DNA from: JABDQZ01 sp050049775
Lineage (GTDB): Bacteria; Pseudomonadota; Gammaproteobacteria; Chromatiales; Chromatiaceae
Direction: 5' to 3'
Length of the DNA: 64,000 bases
Assembly: GCA_050049775.1 (NCBI GenBank)
Contig: JASFVP010000004.1
Location: forward strand, 1 to 64,000
Shown here: positions 1 through 8,826 of the stretch, piece by piece
Position numbering within the stretch: position 1 is the stretch's first letter
Layout: each line of letters begins with the position of its first letter
Program-made: the position numbers and the translations under genes
The notes under the pieces: generated by a model
Told to the model about the DNA's origin: nothing
Databases searched by the model: none
Seen by the model: the letters and a program-made list of their open reading frames with translations, nothing else

Positions 1-1626
1 CACGACAGCGAAACCCCGTCCCTGTTCGCCGGCGCGCGCGGCTTCAATCGCAGCATTCAACGCCAGCAGATTGGTCTGCTCGGCAATACCGCGGATCACA
101 TCCAGTACCGTACCGATTTTCTGGCTATCCTGTTCCAGCTGCGTGATGACATTGAATGCCTGTTCCACTTCAGTGGCCAGCGCATTGATAGAAGACACGG
201 TCTCGCCCACAACCTGCCCGCCTTCCATTGCGGCAGCGTTGGCGTTCTGCGCTTCCTCTGAGGCCGTGCGTGCCTTGTCACTGACGCTTTCCGAGGTCGC
301 CAGCATTTCTGTCATCGCCGTGGCCACCTGGGCTGTTTCCGATTGCTGCTGCACGATGCCGGAAGTTGACTGACTGGTCACCGCCGACATCTGCGAACTC
401 GCCTCATTGAGCTGGCCAACAGCCGAGCTGACCTCACAAATGGTCTTGCGGATGCGTTCGATAAACTGGTTGAACTCACGCGCCAACGCACCCAGTTCAT
501 CCCGGCCACCAATATCCAGTTGCTTGGTCAAATCACCTTCGCCAGCGGAAATTTCACGCATGGCCGTCGACGCCTTGCAAAGTTTGCCCGCCACATCGAC
601 ACTCATGACCCAAGCGATACCACCGCCCATGACAATGCCGACGATCAGCATCACCATCAGCAATGTCATTACCGCGGAACTCTTGTCATTCATGCTGGCG
701 ACCGACTGTTCCGACAACTGCCGTAATTCGTTGACCAGCTCCTCGATGTGCTGACCGGTACGAATCATGAGTGGGCCAATTTCGGTCTTGATCAGGTAAG
801 TATCCTGATAGGCTTTTTCGCCGCCGTGAATGGTCAGCACGTTATTCATTTCACTGGCATAGCTTTGAAACGCTTGTTTGACTCGGTCGAAAGCATCCAC
901 CTGCTCAAAAGTGAGCAACTCAGCCTGTTCGTCGACCTGCTCGATCAGGTTCTGAAACTGCTCCAGATACAGGGCCGCATTGTCCTTGAAAGACGCTGAA
1001 CCCAATCCGATGAAGCCCCGGGTCGCGCTAACCACCTGCATCAACGCATAGCGCATGTTTTGCATCTGGGTATTGAGTTCACGCCGCTCTTCCGTGACCT
1101 CCTCATCCTGCTCCGCAGCCAGCATTTCACTCAGGCCCTGCGTCATCACCTGCACAGCTGGATTGAGTTTCTGCTGCATCAAACCCAGCGCCGTGGTGTT
1201 GACCGCCGGATCCGAGACCAGCTTGATGATACGATCACGGTAAGCAATAAAGCGCTCCACTTCGCCACCAATCAAGCCAATGCGATCGATCAACTCCGGA
1301 TGACGCTGCCAGGATTCGGAACTTTCCAGACTCGCCATGCGCTCGGACAGTTTCTGCAGCCCCTGCTCGTATTCGTTCTTGTAGTGCTGTTCGGCGCTTT
1401 TTACATACAGACCGAGTGAAGCGCCGGCTTCCTGAATAGCGATCTGCAAATCCAGCGCGGCCACCACCGTTGGCTGAATGTCTTCGGTAATGCCATGAAT
1501 ATCCTTGTTGACGTCACGCAAAGCAATCCATGCGGCCGCAGATACGATGGCGAGAATCGCCAGGATAATGCCATAGGAAAACCAGAGTTTACGTCTGATC
1601 GAGATATTGCCAAGAAACGCCAGCAT
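1..1626 (-). CDS. Methyl-accepting chemotaxis protein, C-terminus cut off by window edge
   Basis: A transmembrane chemoreceptor that would pass signals to a CheA kinase. Read on the minus strand from an ATG at 1626 (GGAGG just upstream), 542 residues are visible and the frame is open to base 1. A membrane helix lies at about residues 14-36, then a long helical periplasmic domain, a second membrane helix near 315-337, a HAMP-like segment (GDLTKQLD), and the signalling hairpin with its conserved tip (LLALNAAIEAARAGEQGRGF) at the very edge. The ligand is unknown. A sigma-28-like promoter lies about 80 bases upstream, which suggests it belongs to the flagellar regulon. Confidence 0.93.
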   Translation of the reverse strand, partial: MLAFLGNISIRRKLWFSYGIILAILAIVSAAAWIALRDVNKDIHGITEDIQPTVVAALDLQIAIQEAGASLGLYVKSAEQHYKNEYEQGLQKLSERMASLESSESWQRHPELIDRIGLIGGEVERFIAYRDRIIKLVSDPAVNTTALGLMQQKLNPAVQVMTQGLSEMLAAEQDEEVTEERRELNTQMQNMRYALMQVVSATRGFIGLGSASFKDNAALYLEQFQNLIEQVDEQAELLTFEQVDAFDRVKQAFQSYASEMNNVLTIHGGEKAYQDTYLIKTEIGPLMIRTGQHIEELVNELRQLSEQSVASMNDKSSAVMTLLMVMLIVGIVMGGGIAWVMSVDVAGKLCKASTAMREISAGEGDLTKQLDIGGRDELGALAREFNQFIERIRKTICEVSSAVGQLNEASSQMSAVTSQSTSGIVQQQSETAQVATAMTEMLATSESVSDKARTASEEAQNANAAAMEGGQVVGETVSSINALATEVEQAFNVITQLEQDSQKIGTVLDVIRGIAEQTNLLALNAAIEAARAGEQGRGFAVV

Positions 1627-1705
1627 ACAGTCCTCCAGAGCTCAAATTGGATGCAGCCACGAGAAAACTACGACTCGCAACAAACAGGCTTCTTAAGTAT
1701 TGATA

Positions 1706-1732
1706 GCTTCGGCAAGCCGACAGAGAACTTTA
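1706..1732 (-). promoter_or_regulatory. Candidate sigma-28 (FliA) promoter of the chemoreceptor
   Basis: On the minus strand TAAA is followed after exactly 15 bases by GCCGAAGC. The family consensus is TAAA-N15-GCCGATAA, so the -35 is perfect and the first five bases of the -10 match. It lies about 80 bases before the receptor start codon. Chemoreceptor genes are common FliA targets. Start site not demonstrated. Confidence 0.55.
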
Positions 1733-1827
1733 ATTTCGCGTGAGAATAGTACGGCTGGCAGGATTTTAAATCCCTGAAGTACGGCTTTATTGGTTCGAGA
1801 TGAGAGGAAAAAGCCGAACAGGCGGAA

Positions 1828-2253
1828 TCAACAACGTTCCTTGGGTACAACCGATCCGGTCAGATCCCAGGAAAAAGTGCAATCCAGTTCGGACAATACG
1901 GCGATCAGGCCACTTTCACCGTCGTTGAGAATGATGTGCAGTGGAGTGCGCCGCCCGAAACGGCGATGGCGCATGCGAATCCAGCGACCGGCCATTTCCG
2001 GGTTGCACGGGTAAGTGGTGCGCAATGCATCAGAAATACGCAGCAGATAACCGGCGCGGCGCAATACCTTCTCATCGTCCGGCAAGACTTCTTGCCCTTC
2101 ACGTAACTTGTTGAATTTACGGGCCCGATAGTTTTCCGGCAAAGCCAGCAGACTCTGCATATCGCGGGTTTCTATCGCCCAGGATTCGAGCAGCTGGACC
2201 ACTGCGCGGGACAGGTCCGCGATGGCATTCGACTGGGTGTCTGTGGCATTCAT
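1828..2253 (-). CDS. MbcA/ParS/Xre antitoxin-like (DUF2384) protein without a toxin
   Basis: A 141-residue protein. The N-terminal half is helical and may be a degenerate DNA-binding region. The C-terminal half (about residues 85-135) resembles the ParS/MbcA toxin-binding domain, with a W..MRHRRFGRRTPL core and a GL.AVLSELD end. In toxin-antitoxin pairs such a protein neutralises a RES-domain toxin, but the neighbours are a chemoreceptor and an unknown 147-residue protein with no RES features. Solitary chromosomal members are common and uncharacterised. Assignment is by motif memory only, so the family is likely and the function unknown. The start is the ATG at 2253, with a partial GGTGA ribosome site. 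Confidence 0.6.
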   Translation of the reverse strand: MNATDTQSNAIADLSRAVVQLLESWAIETRDMQSLLALPENYRARKFNKLREGQEVLPDDEKVLRRAGYLLRISDALRTTYPCNPEMAGRWIRMRHRRFGRRTPLHIILNDGESGLIAVLSELDCTFSWDLTGSVVPKERC

Positions 2254-2335
2254 GATGGGTCACCGAATTGCATACTACTATCGCAAGTCTAACAAATCGG
2301 TCCGCACAATTCCTGAGTATTTAACAAGGGAATTA

Positions 2336-2779
2336 TCAGCCGAACAGCTTGCGCCACCAGTTCTTGCGATTGTTCGGTACGATCTGGGTGGTGACCAGGT
2401 CCACCGGCGGGATTTTGCTCAATATCCAGCCCGGCAGTGGCGGATTGTCACTGAAGCCACAGACCACGCCGAGGTTGTTGGGGTCGTAAATCTTGATCAT
2501 CTGCGGCTGCTTGAGATTATCAGCATAGACAATACCGCAATAATCTTCCTCGTGTTCCTGGCGCAGCAACTGGTCGATTTTGTCGATAAATTGCAGCAGT
2601 TCGGCATGTGTGGAAGGCTGTTGTGGCACGTCACTGCCGATGGCGTAAATAAACCAGTCATCCAGCGGATCATCGCGCAGCACCTGCCACAATTCATCCA
2701 GGTTGTGCCAGCGCAATGCTGAAGTGAAGCTGCCTTTTAAAGCTGCAAGATAATTTGCCTGCGTGGTTTGCTGGTCCAT
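2336..2779 (-). CDS. Conserved hypothetical protein, 147 aa
   Basis: I do not recognise a characterised family. The protein is soluble and acidic to neutral with no signal peptide or membrane helix. It is rich in tryptophan (an RWHNLDELW segment near residue 23 and a C-terminal NWWRKLFG), with DDWFIYAIG and a PPLPGWILSKIPPVDLVTTQ stretch before the end. It is divergent from purC, with 63 bases between the start codons. The ATG start at 2779 gives an uninterrupted reading frame with coding-like composition, and the long frame on the opposite strand looks like a shadow. Confidence 0.7.
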   Translation of the reverse strand: MDQQTTQANYLAALKGSFTSALRWHNLDELWQVLRDDPLDDWFIYAIGSDVPQQPSTHAELLQFIDKIDQLLRQEHEEDYCGIVYADNLKQPQMIKIYDPNNLGVVCGFSDNPPLPGWILSKIPPVDLVTTQIVPNNRKNWWRKLFG

Positions 2780-2810
2780 ATTTGCCTATGAGCTCGCCGA
2801 AGAACCTGGA

Positions 2811-2816
2811 TATAAT
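2811..2816 (+). promoter_or_regulatory. Candidate -10 box of purC
   Basis: A perfect TATAAT lies 26 bases before the purC start codon. No good -35 is found at 16-18 bases upstream; the nearest TTGCCT is 23 bases away. The element may be weak, activator-dependent or fortuitous. Confidence 0.4.
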
Positions 2817-2842
2817 AGCCTTTTATCCAGCGGATCTCATCC

Positions 2843-3727
2843 ATGAACGCCCTGCTCGAATCCGACCTGCCCCAACTGCAATTGATCAACCGCGGCAAGG
2901 TGCGCGACATTTATGCCGTGGATGACCGGCACATGCTGATTGTCACCACCGATCGCCTGTCCGCGTTTGATGTGATCATGTCGCAACCGATTCCCGGCAA
3001 GGGCGAAGTGCTGACGCGTGTGGCCAACTTCTGGTTTGAGCGCACCGCCGGGCTGATTCCGAATCATCTGTCCGACATCCCGCTGGCCGACATCATCACC
3101 GATCCGGCACAGCTTGAGCAACTGGGCGATCGCGCCATCGTGGTGAAAAGGCTCAAACCGCTGCCGGTGGAAGCCATTGTGCGGGGTTACATCATCGGTT
3201 CCGGCTGGAAAGACTACCAGCGCACCGGCCAGGTCTGTGGCATCGACTTACCCGCCGGCCTGCGCCTGGCCGACAAGCTGCCACAGCCGATCTACACGCC
3301 ATCGACCAAAGCCGAGGTTGGCGATCACGACGTCAACGTCGACTTCGATACCACCGTACAATTAATGGGCCAGGACATCGCCGAGCAGGTCCGCGATATC
3401 AGCCTGCGCATTTACACGGAATGCGCCGCTTACGCCCTGGAAAAAGGCATCATCATCGCCGATACCAAATTCGAGTTTGGCCTCGATGACAATGGCGTTT
3501 TGCACATCATCGATGAGATGCTGACACCGGATTCATCGCGCTTCTGGCCGGCCGACCAGTACCAGCCCGGCATCAGCCCACCGAGTTTCGACAAGCAGTT
3601 TGTGCGCGATTACCTGGAAAGCCTCGACTGGGGCAAAAAACCACCGGCGCCGCAGCTGCCGCAAGAGATCATCGACAAGACGGCGGAAAAATACCGTGAA
3701 GCCGAACGCCGTCTGACCGGTCGTTGA
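2843..3727 (+). CDS. purC: SAICAR synthetase (phosphoribosylaminoimidazole-succinocarboxamide synthase)
   Basis: Catalyses the ATP-dependent joining of CAIR and aspartate in purine synthesis, in the cytoplasm. The 294-residue protein is the longer form of the family and is complete. Diagnostic segments are RGKVRDIY (residues 17-24), TTDRLSAFD (35-43), VVKRLKPLPVEAIVRGY (about 101-117) and the DDNGVLHIIDEMLTPDSSR region that includes the catalytic and magnesium-binding acidic residues. It is followed after 16 bases by a glutaredoxin-like gene and then srkA, so the three may be cotranscribed. Confidence 0.97.
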   Translation: MNALLESDLPQLQLINRGKVRDIYAVDDRHMLIVTTDRLSAFDVIMSQPIPGKGEVLTRVANFWFERTAGLIPNHLSDIPLADIITDPAQLEQLGDRAIVVKRLKPLPVEAIVRGYIIGSGWKDYQRTGQVCGIDLPAGLRLADKLPQPIYTPSTKAEVGDHDVNVDFDTTVQLMGQDIAEQVRDISLRIYTECAAYALEKGIIIADTKFEFGLDDNGVLHIIDEMLTPDSSRFWPADQYQPGISPPSFDKQFVRDYLESLDWGKKPPAPQLPQEIIDKTAEKYREAERRLTGR

Positions 3728-3743
3728 TCGCAGCGTTTGCCAC

Positions 3744-4013
3744 GTGCCCAGCAAAACCGGCAGCCGTATCCGCATCACCCTGTACAGCAGTAGCAACTGC
3801 CCCAATTGCCGCCAGCTCAAACAGCTGCTGCAGAAACACAAACTGGCTTTCACCGAATTCAACGTGGAAAAAAGCCGCCGCGCCTTTATCGAATTGCAGC
3901 GCCTTGGCAGTCGTGGCGTGCCGGTATTGTTGATCGGCAAGGCGCGTATCGATGGCTTTCAGCCACAGAAGGTCGACCAGGAACTGCGCCGCCAGGGACT
4001 GATCGGAAAATGA
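3744..4013 (+). CDS. Glutaredoxin-like protein
   Basis: An 89-residue thioredoxin-fold protein with a CPNC active site at residues 19-22, directly after a predicted beta strand (RITLYSSS), and the cis-proline motif RGVPVLLIG later. This matches small glutaredoxins that reduce disulfides or glutathionylated cysteines. It is the size of a minimal glutaredoxin with no extra domain. Its stop codon overlaps the srkA start by four bases (ATGA), so the two are translationally coupled. The specific substrate cannot be read from the sequence. Confidence 0.85.
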   Translation: MPSKTGSRIRITLYSSSNCPNCRQLKQLLQKHKLAFTEFNVEKSRRAFIELQRLGSRGVPVLLIGKARIDGFQPQKVDQELRRQGLIGK

Positions 4014-4963
4014 GCCATCCCTATGACCGTCTGTCGCCCGACCTGATTCTCGACGCAATCGATTCGCTGGGTTTTGTCACCGACGGTCGCCTGTTCAATC
4101 TCAACAGTTATGAAAATCGCGTCATCCAGGTCGGTATCGAAGATGCGGCGCCATTGATCGCCAAGTTTTACCGTCCGGATCGCTGGAGTGACGCTGCCAT
4201 CCTCGAGGAACACACCTTCAGCCTGGCGCTGGCAGGCGAAGACATCCCTGTGATCGCCCCCATCCAGCGTGACGGCCGCAGCCTGTTTGAACACGAGGGT
4301 TTCCGCTTTGCCGTGTTTCCGCGCAACGGCGGCCGCTGGCCGGAACTCGACAATGCAGACAACCTGCGCTGGCTGGGCCGTTTCCTGGCACGCATCCACC
4401 AACTGGGCAGCGCCAGCCGCTTTGAACACCGGCCGGCAACCGACGCCGCCGCACTGGGGCGCGAGCCGGCCGACTGGCTGTTGGCGTCCGGCATGTTACC
4501 GGCTCACTTCGAGTCAACCTACGCTACGCTGGTGACGCAACTGCTGGAGCAGATCGAAACACGCTTTGTACAGGTGCAACCATTTATTTTGCGCCTGCAC
4601 GGCGACTGTCATCCCGGCAATATTCTCTGGACCGATAGCGGTCCGCATTTTGTCGACATGGATGACTGCCGCAATGGTCCGATGATGCAGGATTTGTGGA
4701 TGCTGCTGTCCGGCGACAGCGATGCAATGCGACAACAATTAAACCACCTGCTCGAAGGTTACGAAATGTTTCGCCACTTCGACGATGCCGAAATACAGTT
4801 GATCGAACCTTTGCGCAGCTTACGCATGATTCATTACGCCGCGTGGCTGGCGCGGCGCTGGGACGACCCGGCTTTCCCGGTCGCGTTCACCTGGTTTGGC
4901 AGCAGCGCCTACTGGGAAGAACACCTGCGATTGCTCGAAGACCAGTTAAACCTCATCAGCTGA
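4010..4963 (+). CDS. srkA: SrkA/YihE-type stress response kinase
   Basis: A 317-residue protein of the aminoglycoside-phosphotransferase-like kinase fold, closest to the E. coli stress kinase SrkA (YihE), a serine/threonine kinase active after envelope and oxidative stress. Visible features are the ATP-binding lysine in AKFYRP (near 52), the catalytic loop HGDCHPGN (197-204) and the metal-binding DMDD (216-219). The ATG at 4010 is chosen because it overlaps the upstream stop in an ATGA arrangement and gives the usual family N-terminus; an in-frame start at 3806 would overlap most of the glutaredoxin gene. In E. coli srkA is next to dsbA, so a thiol-redox neighbour is not surprising. Confidence 0.88.
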   Translation: MSHPYDRLSPDLILDAIDSLGFVTDGRLFNLNSYENRVIQVGIEDAAPLIAKFYRPDRWSDAAILEEHTFSLALAGEDIPVIAPIQRDGRSLFEHEGFRFAVFPRNGGRWPELDNADNLRWLGRFLARIHQLGSASRFEHRPATDAAALGREPADWLLASGMLPAHFESTYATLVTQLLEQIETRFVQVQPFILRLHGDCHPGNILWTDSGPHFVDMDDCRNGPMMQDLWMLLSGDSDAMRQQLNHLLEGYEMFRHFDDAEIQLIEPLRSLRMIHYAAWLARRWDDPAFPVAFTWFGSSAYWEEHLRLLEDQLNLIS

Positions 4964-4986
4964 ATACGGCCGGTAAATAACGGACA

Positions 4987-5024
4987 ATAAAAAAGGCGCC
5001 ACAGTTGCCTGTGGCACCTTTTTT
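4987..5024. terminator. Bidirectional intrinsic terminator between srkA and fba
   Basis: A ten-base-pair stem (GGCGCCACAG with CTGTGGCACC, one C-A mismatch) and four-base TTGC loop, flanked by an A-run on the left and a T-run on the right. It can therefore end transcription of srkA on the plus strand and of the tkt-fba operon on the minus strand. Confidence 0.9.
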
Positions 5025-5041
5025 GTCACACGGTCGCTTTC

Positions 5042-6079
5042 TTATTTGTAGAAATCGACCATGGTTTCCAGGCTTTTCGCCGTGATTTTGGAAGCGTGAC
5101 CGGCACAGCCGAATGCTTCGTAACGTGCTTTACAGATTTCCATCATGCCCTTGGTGGATTCCTTGAGGAATTTGCGCGGGTCGAAGTTGGACGGGTTATC
5201 CATCAGATGCTTACGGATAGAACCGGTAGACGCCATACGCAGGTCGGTATCGATGTTGACCTTGCGTACACCGTGCTTGATGCCTTCAACGATTTCTTCA
5301 ACCGGCACACCGTAAGTCTGGCCCATTTCACCACCGTGGGTGTTGATGATTTCCAGCCAGTCCTGCGGTACGGAAGAAGAACCGTGCATGACCAGGTGGG
5401 TGTTCGGAATGCGTTCGTGAATTTCCTTGATGCGGTCGATACGCAGGATTTCACCGGTCGGTTCCTTGGTGAACTTGTAAGCACCGTGGGAAGTACCGAT
5501 GGCAATCGCCAGCGCATCCACTCCGGTTTTTTCAACGAAGTCAGCCGCTTCTTCAACACCGGTCAGCAACTGATCCATGTCCAGCTTGCCTTCAGCGCCG
5601 TGGCCGTCTTCCTCACCCATTTCACCGGTTTCCAGTGACCCCAGGCAACCCAGTTCGCCTTCGACGGAAACACCGCCGGCGTGGGCCATTTCAACCACCT
5701 TGCGGGTAGTTTCAACGTTGTATTCATAGCTGGACGGGGTTTTCATGTCCGGCATCAATGAGCCGTCCATCATGACCGAGCTGAAACCGGACTGGATGGA
5801 GCGCAGGCACACTGCCGGCTCGGAACCGTGGTCCTGGTGCATGACGATGGGAATGTGCGGATACATCTCAATCGCTGCAGAAATCAGGTGGCGCAGGAAC
5901 GGTTCGCCTGCATAGGAACGCGCACCCGCGGAACCCTGCATGATGACCGGCGCATCGACAGCGTCAGCGGCCTGCATGATCGCGTGGACCTGCTCCATGT
6001 TGTTAACGTTAAACGCCGGCATGCCAAAATCATGCTCTGCCGCGTAATCAAGCAATTGACGCATGGAAATTAAAGCCAT
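5042..6079 (-). CDS. fba: Class II fructose-bisphosphate aldolase, Calvin-cycle subtype
   Basis: Zinc-dependent aldolase that interconverts fructose 1,6-bisphosphate with the two triose phosphates, and in autotrophs also forms sedoheptulose 1,7-bisphosphate (cbbA role). It has 345 residues. The zinc site begins with HQDH (81-84), followed by GELGCLGSLETGEMGEEDGH, GTSHGAYKF and VMHGSSSVPQDW. These segments resemble the CbbA-like Calvin-cycle subtype more than the E. coli FbaA type. A GGAG ribosome site precedes the ATG. It is the last gene of the minus-strand carbon operon, 28 bases after pyk, and ends at a strong bidirectional terminator. Confidence 0.95.
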   Translation of the reverse strand: MALISMRQLLDYAAEHDFGMPAFNVNNMEQVHAIMQAADAVDAPVIMQGSAGARSYAGEPFLRHLISAAIEMYPHIPIVMHQDHGSEPAVCLRSIQSGFSSVMMDGSLMPDMKTPSSYEYNVETTRKVVEMAHAGGVSVEGELGCLGSLETGEMGEEDGHGAEGKLDMDQLLTGVEEAADFVEKTGVDALAIAIGTSHGAYKFTKEPTGEILRIDRIKEIHERIPNTHLVMHGSSSVPQDWLEIINTHGGEMGQTYGVPVEEIVEGIKHGVRKVNIDTDLRMASTGSIRKHLMDNPSNFDPRKFLKESTKGMMEICKARYEAFGCAGHASKITAKSLETMVDFYK

Positions 6080-6107
6080 GTTTCTCTCCTCACATTAATA
6101 AAAGGGT

Positions 6108-7562
6108 TCAGTTTTCAACCTTATCGGGCAGGATGTGTTCACCCACCCGCAATATCTTCATCACATTGGTGCCGCCCTGCACACCATTGAGATCGCCTTT
6201 GGTGATGATCACCAGATCGCCGTTTCGAACCGCGCCGCGCCGTTGCAGCTCTTCGATCACTTCCTCGTTGGCTTTCTGGCTGTCCATTCCCGTCACATCA
6301 AAGCTGACCGGATAGACACCTCGATACAATGTTACCTTGCGGCGTGTAGCGACAGGCGAGGCCATTGCATAAATCGGGATGCCAGAGGAAATTCTCGACA
6401 TCCACTTCGGCGTCGAGCCGGATTCGGTCAAGGCTGCAATCGCCGCCACCCCCAGGTGATTGGCGGTGTACATGGTCGACATGGCAATGGCTTCGTCGAT
6501 ACGGCCAAACACCGTATGCAGACGATGGTCCGATTCGCGCGTGGTACGGGATTTTTCCGCTTCACGACAGACGCGGTCCATCGCCGCCACCGCCTTGACC
6601 GGATAACGCCCGGCAGCGGTTTCACCCGACAGCATGACGGCATCGGTGCCATCCATAACCGCATTGGCGACGTCAAACACTTCGGCGCGCGTCGGGATCG
6701 GGCTTTCGATCATCGACTGCATCATCTGTGTCGCGGTGATGGTAACGGTGTTTTTCTCTCTGGCCGCCTTGATCAGGCTTTTCTGGATGGCCGGCAATTC
6801 GGCGTCGCCGACTTCCACACCGAGATCGCCGCGCGCCACCATGATCACGTCGGAGGCGTCGAGGATTTCATCAATACTTTCCAATGCTTCGGCGCGCTCG
6901 ATCTTGGAAACGATGTGACCGTGGCCACCGGCTTCACGCAGCAGGCGACGCGCTTCGTGCACATCATCGGCATTCTGCACAAAAGACACCGCCACATAAT
7001 CGGCCTTGATCTTGGCCGCGAATTTGATGTCTTCACGGTCCTTGTCGGTCAGCGCCGGCGCCGACAGGCCGCCGCCCTGTTTATTGATGCCCTTGTTGTT
7101 GGACAGTTTGCCGCCGACCACAACCTTACAGTCGATGACCGGACCCTTGACATCACAAACCCACAACACTACGGCGCCATCATCGAGCAGCAGGGTATCG
7201 CCACGTGTGACATCATCGGCAAGACTCGGATAAGTGACACCAACCTGATGGATATCGCCCTCGTTGAGGTCGAGTTCCATGTTGAGTGCAAAATGCGCAT
7301 CTTCTTTCAGGTCCACCACACCGTCGGTGAAACGGCCGATGCGAATTTTCGGACCCTGAAGATCCGCCAGCACACCGACCTGGCGGCCACTGGCACGCGC
7401 GCGGTTGCGCACGGTCTCAGCGCGGCTGGCATGTTCCTCGTGACTGCCGTGCGACAGGTTGATTCTGACGACATCAACCCCGGCCGCAATCAGCTCATCC
7501 ACCACTTTCGGATCATCGGTGGAAGGCCCCATGGTTGCGACTATCTTGGTGCGTCTCAGCAT
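6108..7562 (-). CDS. pyk: Pyruvate kinase
   Basis: Converts phosphoenolpyruvate and ADP to pyruvate and ATP. Complete at 484 residues. Motifs: RRTKIVATMGPS at the N-terminus, RINLSHGSHEEH with the ATP/PEP-binding residues, the catalytic IVSKIERAEALE, the metal-binding VMVARGDLGVE, and TATQMMQSMIESPIPTRAE leading into VMLSGETAAGRYP. It lies 41 bases after pgk and 28 before fba. Pyruvate kinase placed between pgk and fba in a cbb-like cluster is known in several autotrophic proteobacteria, and would link fixed carbon to pyruvate. Confidence 0.97.
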   Translation of the reverse strand: MLRRTKIVATMGPSTDDPKVVDELIAAGVDVVRINLSHGSHEEHASRAETVRNRARASGRQVGVLADLQGPKIRIGRFTDGVVDLKEDAHFALNMELDLNEGDIHQVGVTYPSLADDVTRGDTLLLDDGAVVLWVCDVKGPVIDCKVVVGGKLSNNKGINKQGGGLSAPALTDKDREDIKFAAKIKADYVAVSFVQNADDVHEARRLLREAGGHGHIVSKIERAEALESIDEILDASDVIMVARGDLGVEVGDAELPAIQKSLIKAAREKNTVTITATQMMQSMIESPIPTRAEVFDVANAVMDGTDAVMLSGETAAGRYPVKAVAAMDRVCREAEKSRTTRESDHRLHTVFGRIDEAIAMSTMYTANHLGVAAIAALTESGSTPKWMSRISSGIPIYAMASPVATRRKVTLYRGVYPVSFDVTGMDSQKANEEVIEELQRRGAVRNGDLVIITKGDLNGVQGGTNVMKILRVGEHILPDKVEN

Positions 7563-7603
7563 ATATCTGTCTCTGTTAATTTCTCTGGCTGGTCAGGCGC
7601 GGA

Positions 7604-8782
7604 TTATTTCGCTTTTTCTTCCAGCATCGCAACCGCCGGCAGGGTCTTGCCTTCGAGATACTCGAGGAAAGCACCGCCTGCGGTGGAGATGTAGGACACC
7701 TTGTCATAGATGTCGTATTTCTGGATCGCCGCGATGGTATCGCCACCACCGGCCAGACTGAAACCATCGGCATCGGCAATCGCCATGGACACGGTCTTGG
7801 TGCCTTCGCCGAACTGGTCGAATTCGAATACGCCAACCGGACCGTTCCAGACAATGGTGCCGGCCTTGCTGATGATGTCAGCCAGTTCCTTGGCGGATTC
7901 GGGACCGATGTCAAAAATCATGTCGTCATCTTCCACTTCGTCGGGCTTTTTCAGCACAGCCGGTTCGTTTTCATCAAATTTCTTGCCGCACACCACATCG
8001 ACCGCAATCGGAATGTTGGCGCCGCGTGCTTGCATCTTGTCGATCAACGCCTTGGCAGTGTCGATCAGATCGTCTTCACACAAGGACTTGCCGACCGGAT
8101 GACCCATGGCCTTGAGGAAGGTGTTGGCGATGCCGCCACCGACCACCAGCTGATCCACCTTTTCCGACAGCGCCTCGAGCACGGTCAGCTTGGTTGAAAC
8201 CTTGGAGCCGCCGACAATCGCCACCATCGGGCGCGCCGGGTTGGCCAGCGCCTTGGCCAGGTTGTCGAGTTCGTCGGACAGCAACAGACCGGCACAGGCG
8301 ACCGGGGCAAACTTGCCGGCACCATGCGTGGAAGCCTGGGCGCGATGCGCGGTGCCGAAGGCATCCATGACAAACACGTCACACAGGGCGGCGTATTTTT
8401 TCGCCAGCGCTTCATCGTCTTTTTTCTCACCGGCGTTGAAACGCACATTTTCAAACAATACCACTTCACCGTCGGCGATTTCCGGTGTGTTTTCAAGGTA
8501 ATCCTTGATCAGACGCACCGGCTTGCCAAGCTTGGCCGACATATCATCGGCGATCGGCTGCATCGAGTTTTCCTCGTCAGCCTTGCCTTCTTCCGGACGG
8601 CCGCGATGCGACATGACCTGCACCTTGGCGCCGGCTTGCATGCAATGCTCAACGGTCGGCATGGAAGCGGTGATGCGCGCATCCGAAGTCACCTTGCCGT
8701 CTTTGACAGGCACGTTGAGGTCGGCGCGAATCAGCACGCGTTTGCCGGCAAGATCAAGATCGGTAAGTTTAATAAAAGACAT
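7604..8782 (-). CDS. pgk: Phosphoglycerate kinase
   Basis: Reversible transfer of phosphate between 1,3-bisphosphoglycerate and ADP; it runs in either direction in glycolysis or the Calvin cycle. Complete at 392 residues with RVLIRADLNVPV near the N-terminus, MSHRGRPEEG, the hinge region with IVGGSKVSTKLTVLE, and the C-terminal nucleotide-binding loop SLAGGGDTIAA and STAGGAFLEYLEG. An AAGGAG ribosome site precedes the ATG. The 161-base gap to gap carries three RNA hairpins, which may set its expression relative to gap. Confidence 0.97.
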   Translation of the reverse strand: MSFIKLTDLDLAGKRVLIRADLNVPVKDGKVTSDARITASMPTVEHCMQAGAKVQVMSHRGRPEEGKADEENSMQPIADDMSAKLGKPVRLIKDYLENTPEIADGEVVLFENVRFNAGEKKDDEALAKKYAALCDVFVMDAFGTAHRAQASTHGAGKFAPVACAGLLLSDELDNLAKALANPARPMVAIVGGSKVSTKLTVLEALSEKVDQLVVGGGIANTFLKAMGHPVGKSLCEDDLIDTAKALIDKMQARGANIPIAVDVVCGKKFDENEPAVLKKPDEVEDDDMIFDIGPESAKELADIISKAGTIVWNGPVGVFEFDQFGEGTKTVSMAIADADGFSLAGGGDTIAAIQKYDIYDKVSYISTAGGAFLEYLEGKTLPAVAMLEEKAK

Positions 8783-8826
8783 GATGAACTCCTTTATCGT
8801 TCATTTTTGAATGCAATTTTTAATTG

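Noticed and set aside
3806..4963. Longer 385-codon reading of srkA
   Set aside because: It would overlap the glutaredoxin-like gene for over 200 bases; the ATG at 4010 is coupled to the upstream stop and gives the normal N-terminus.
6135..7694. 519-codon open frame on the plus strand opposite pyk
   Set aside because: The minus-strand frame is an unmistakable pyruvate kinase; the opposite frame is a low-complexity shadow of GC-rich codon use, rich in His, Arg and Gly, with no domain.
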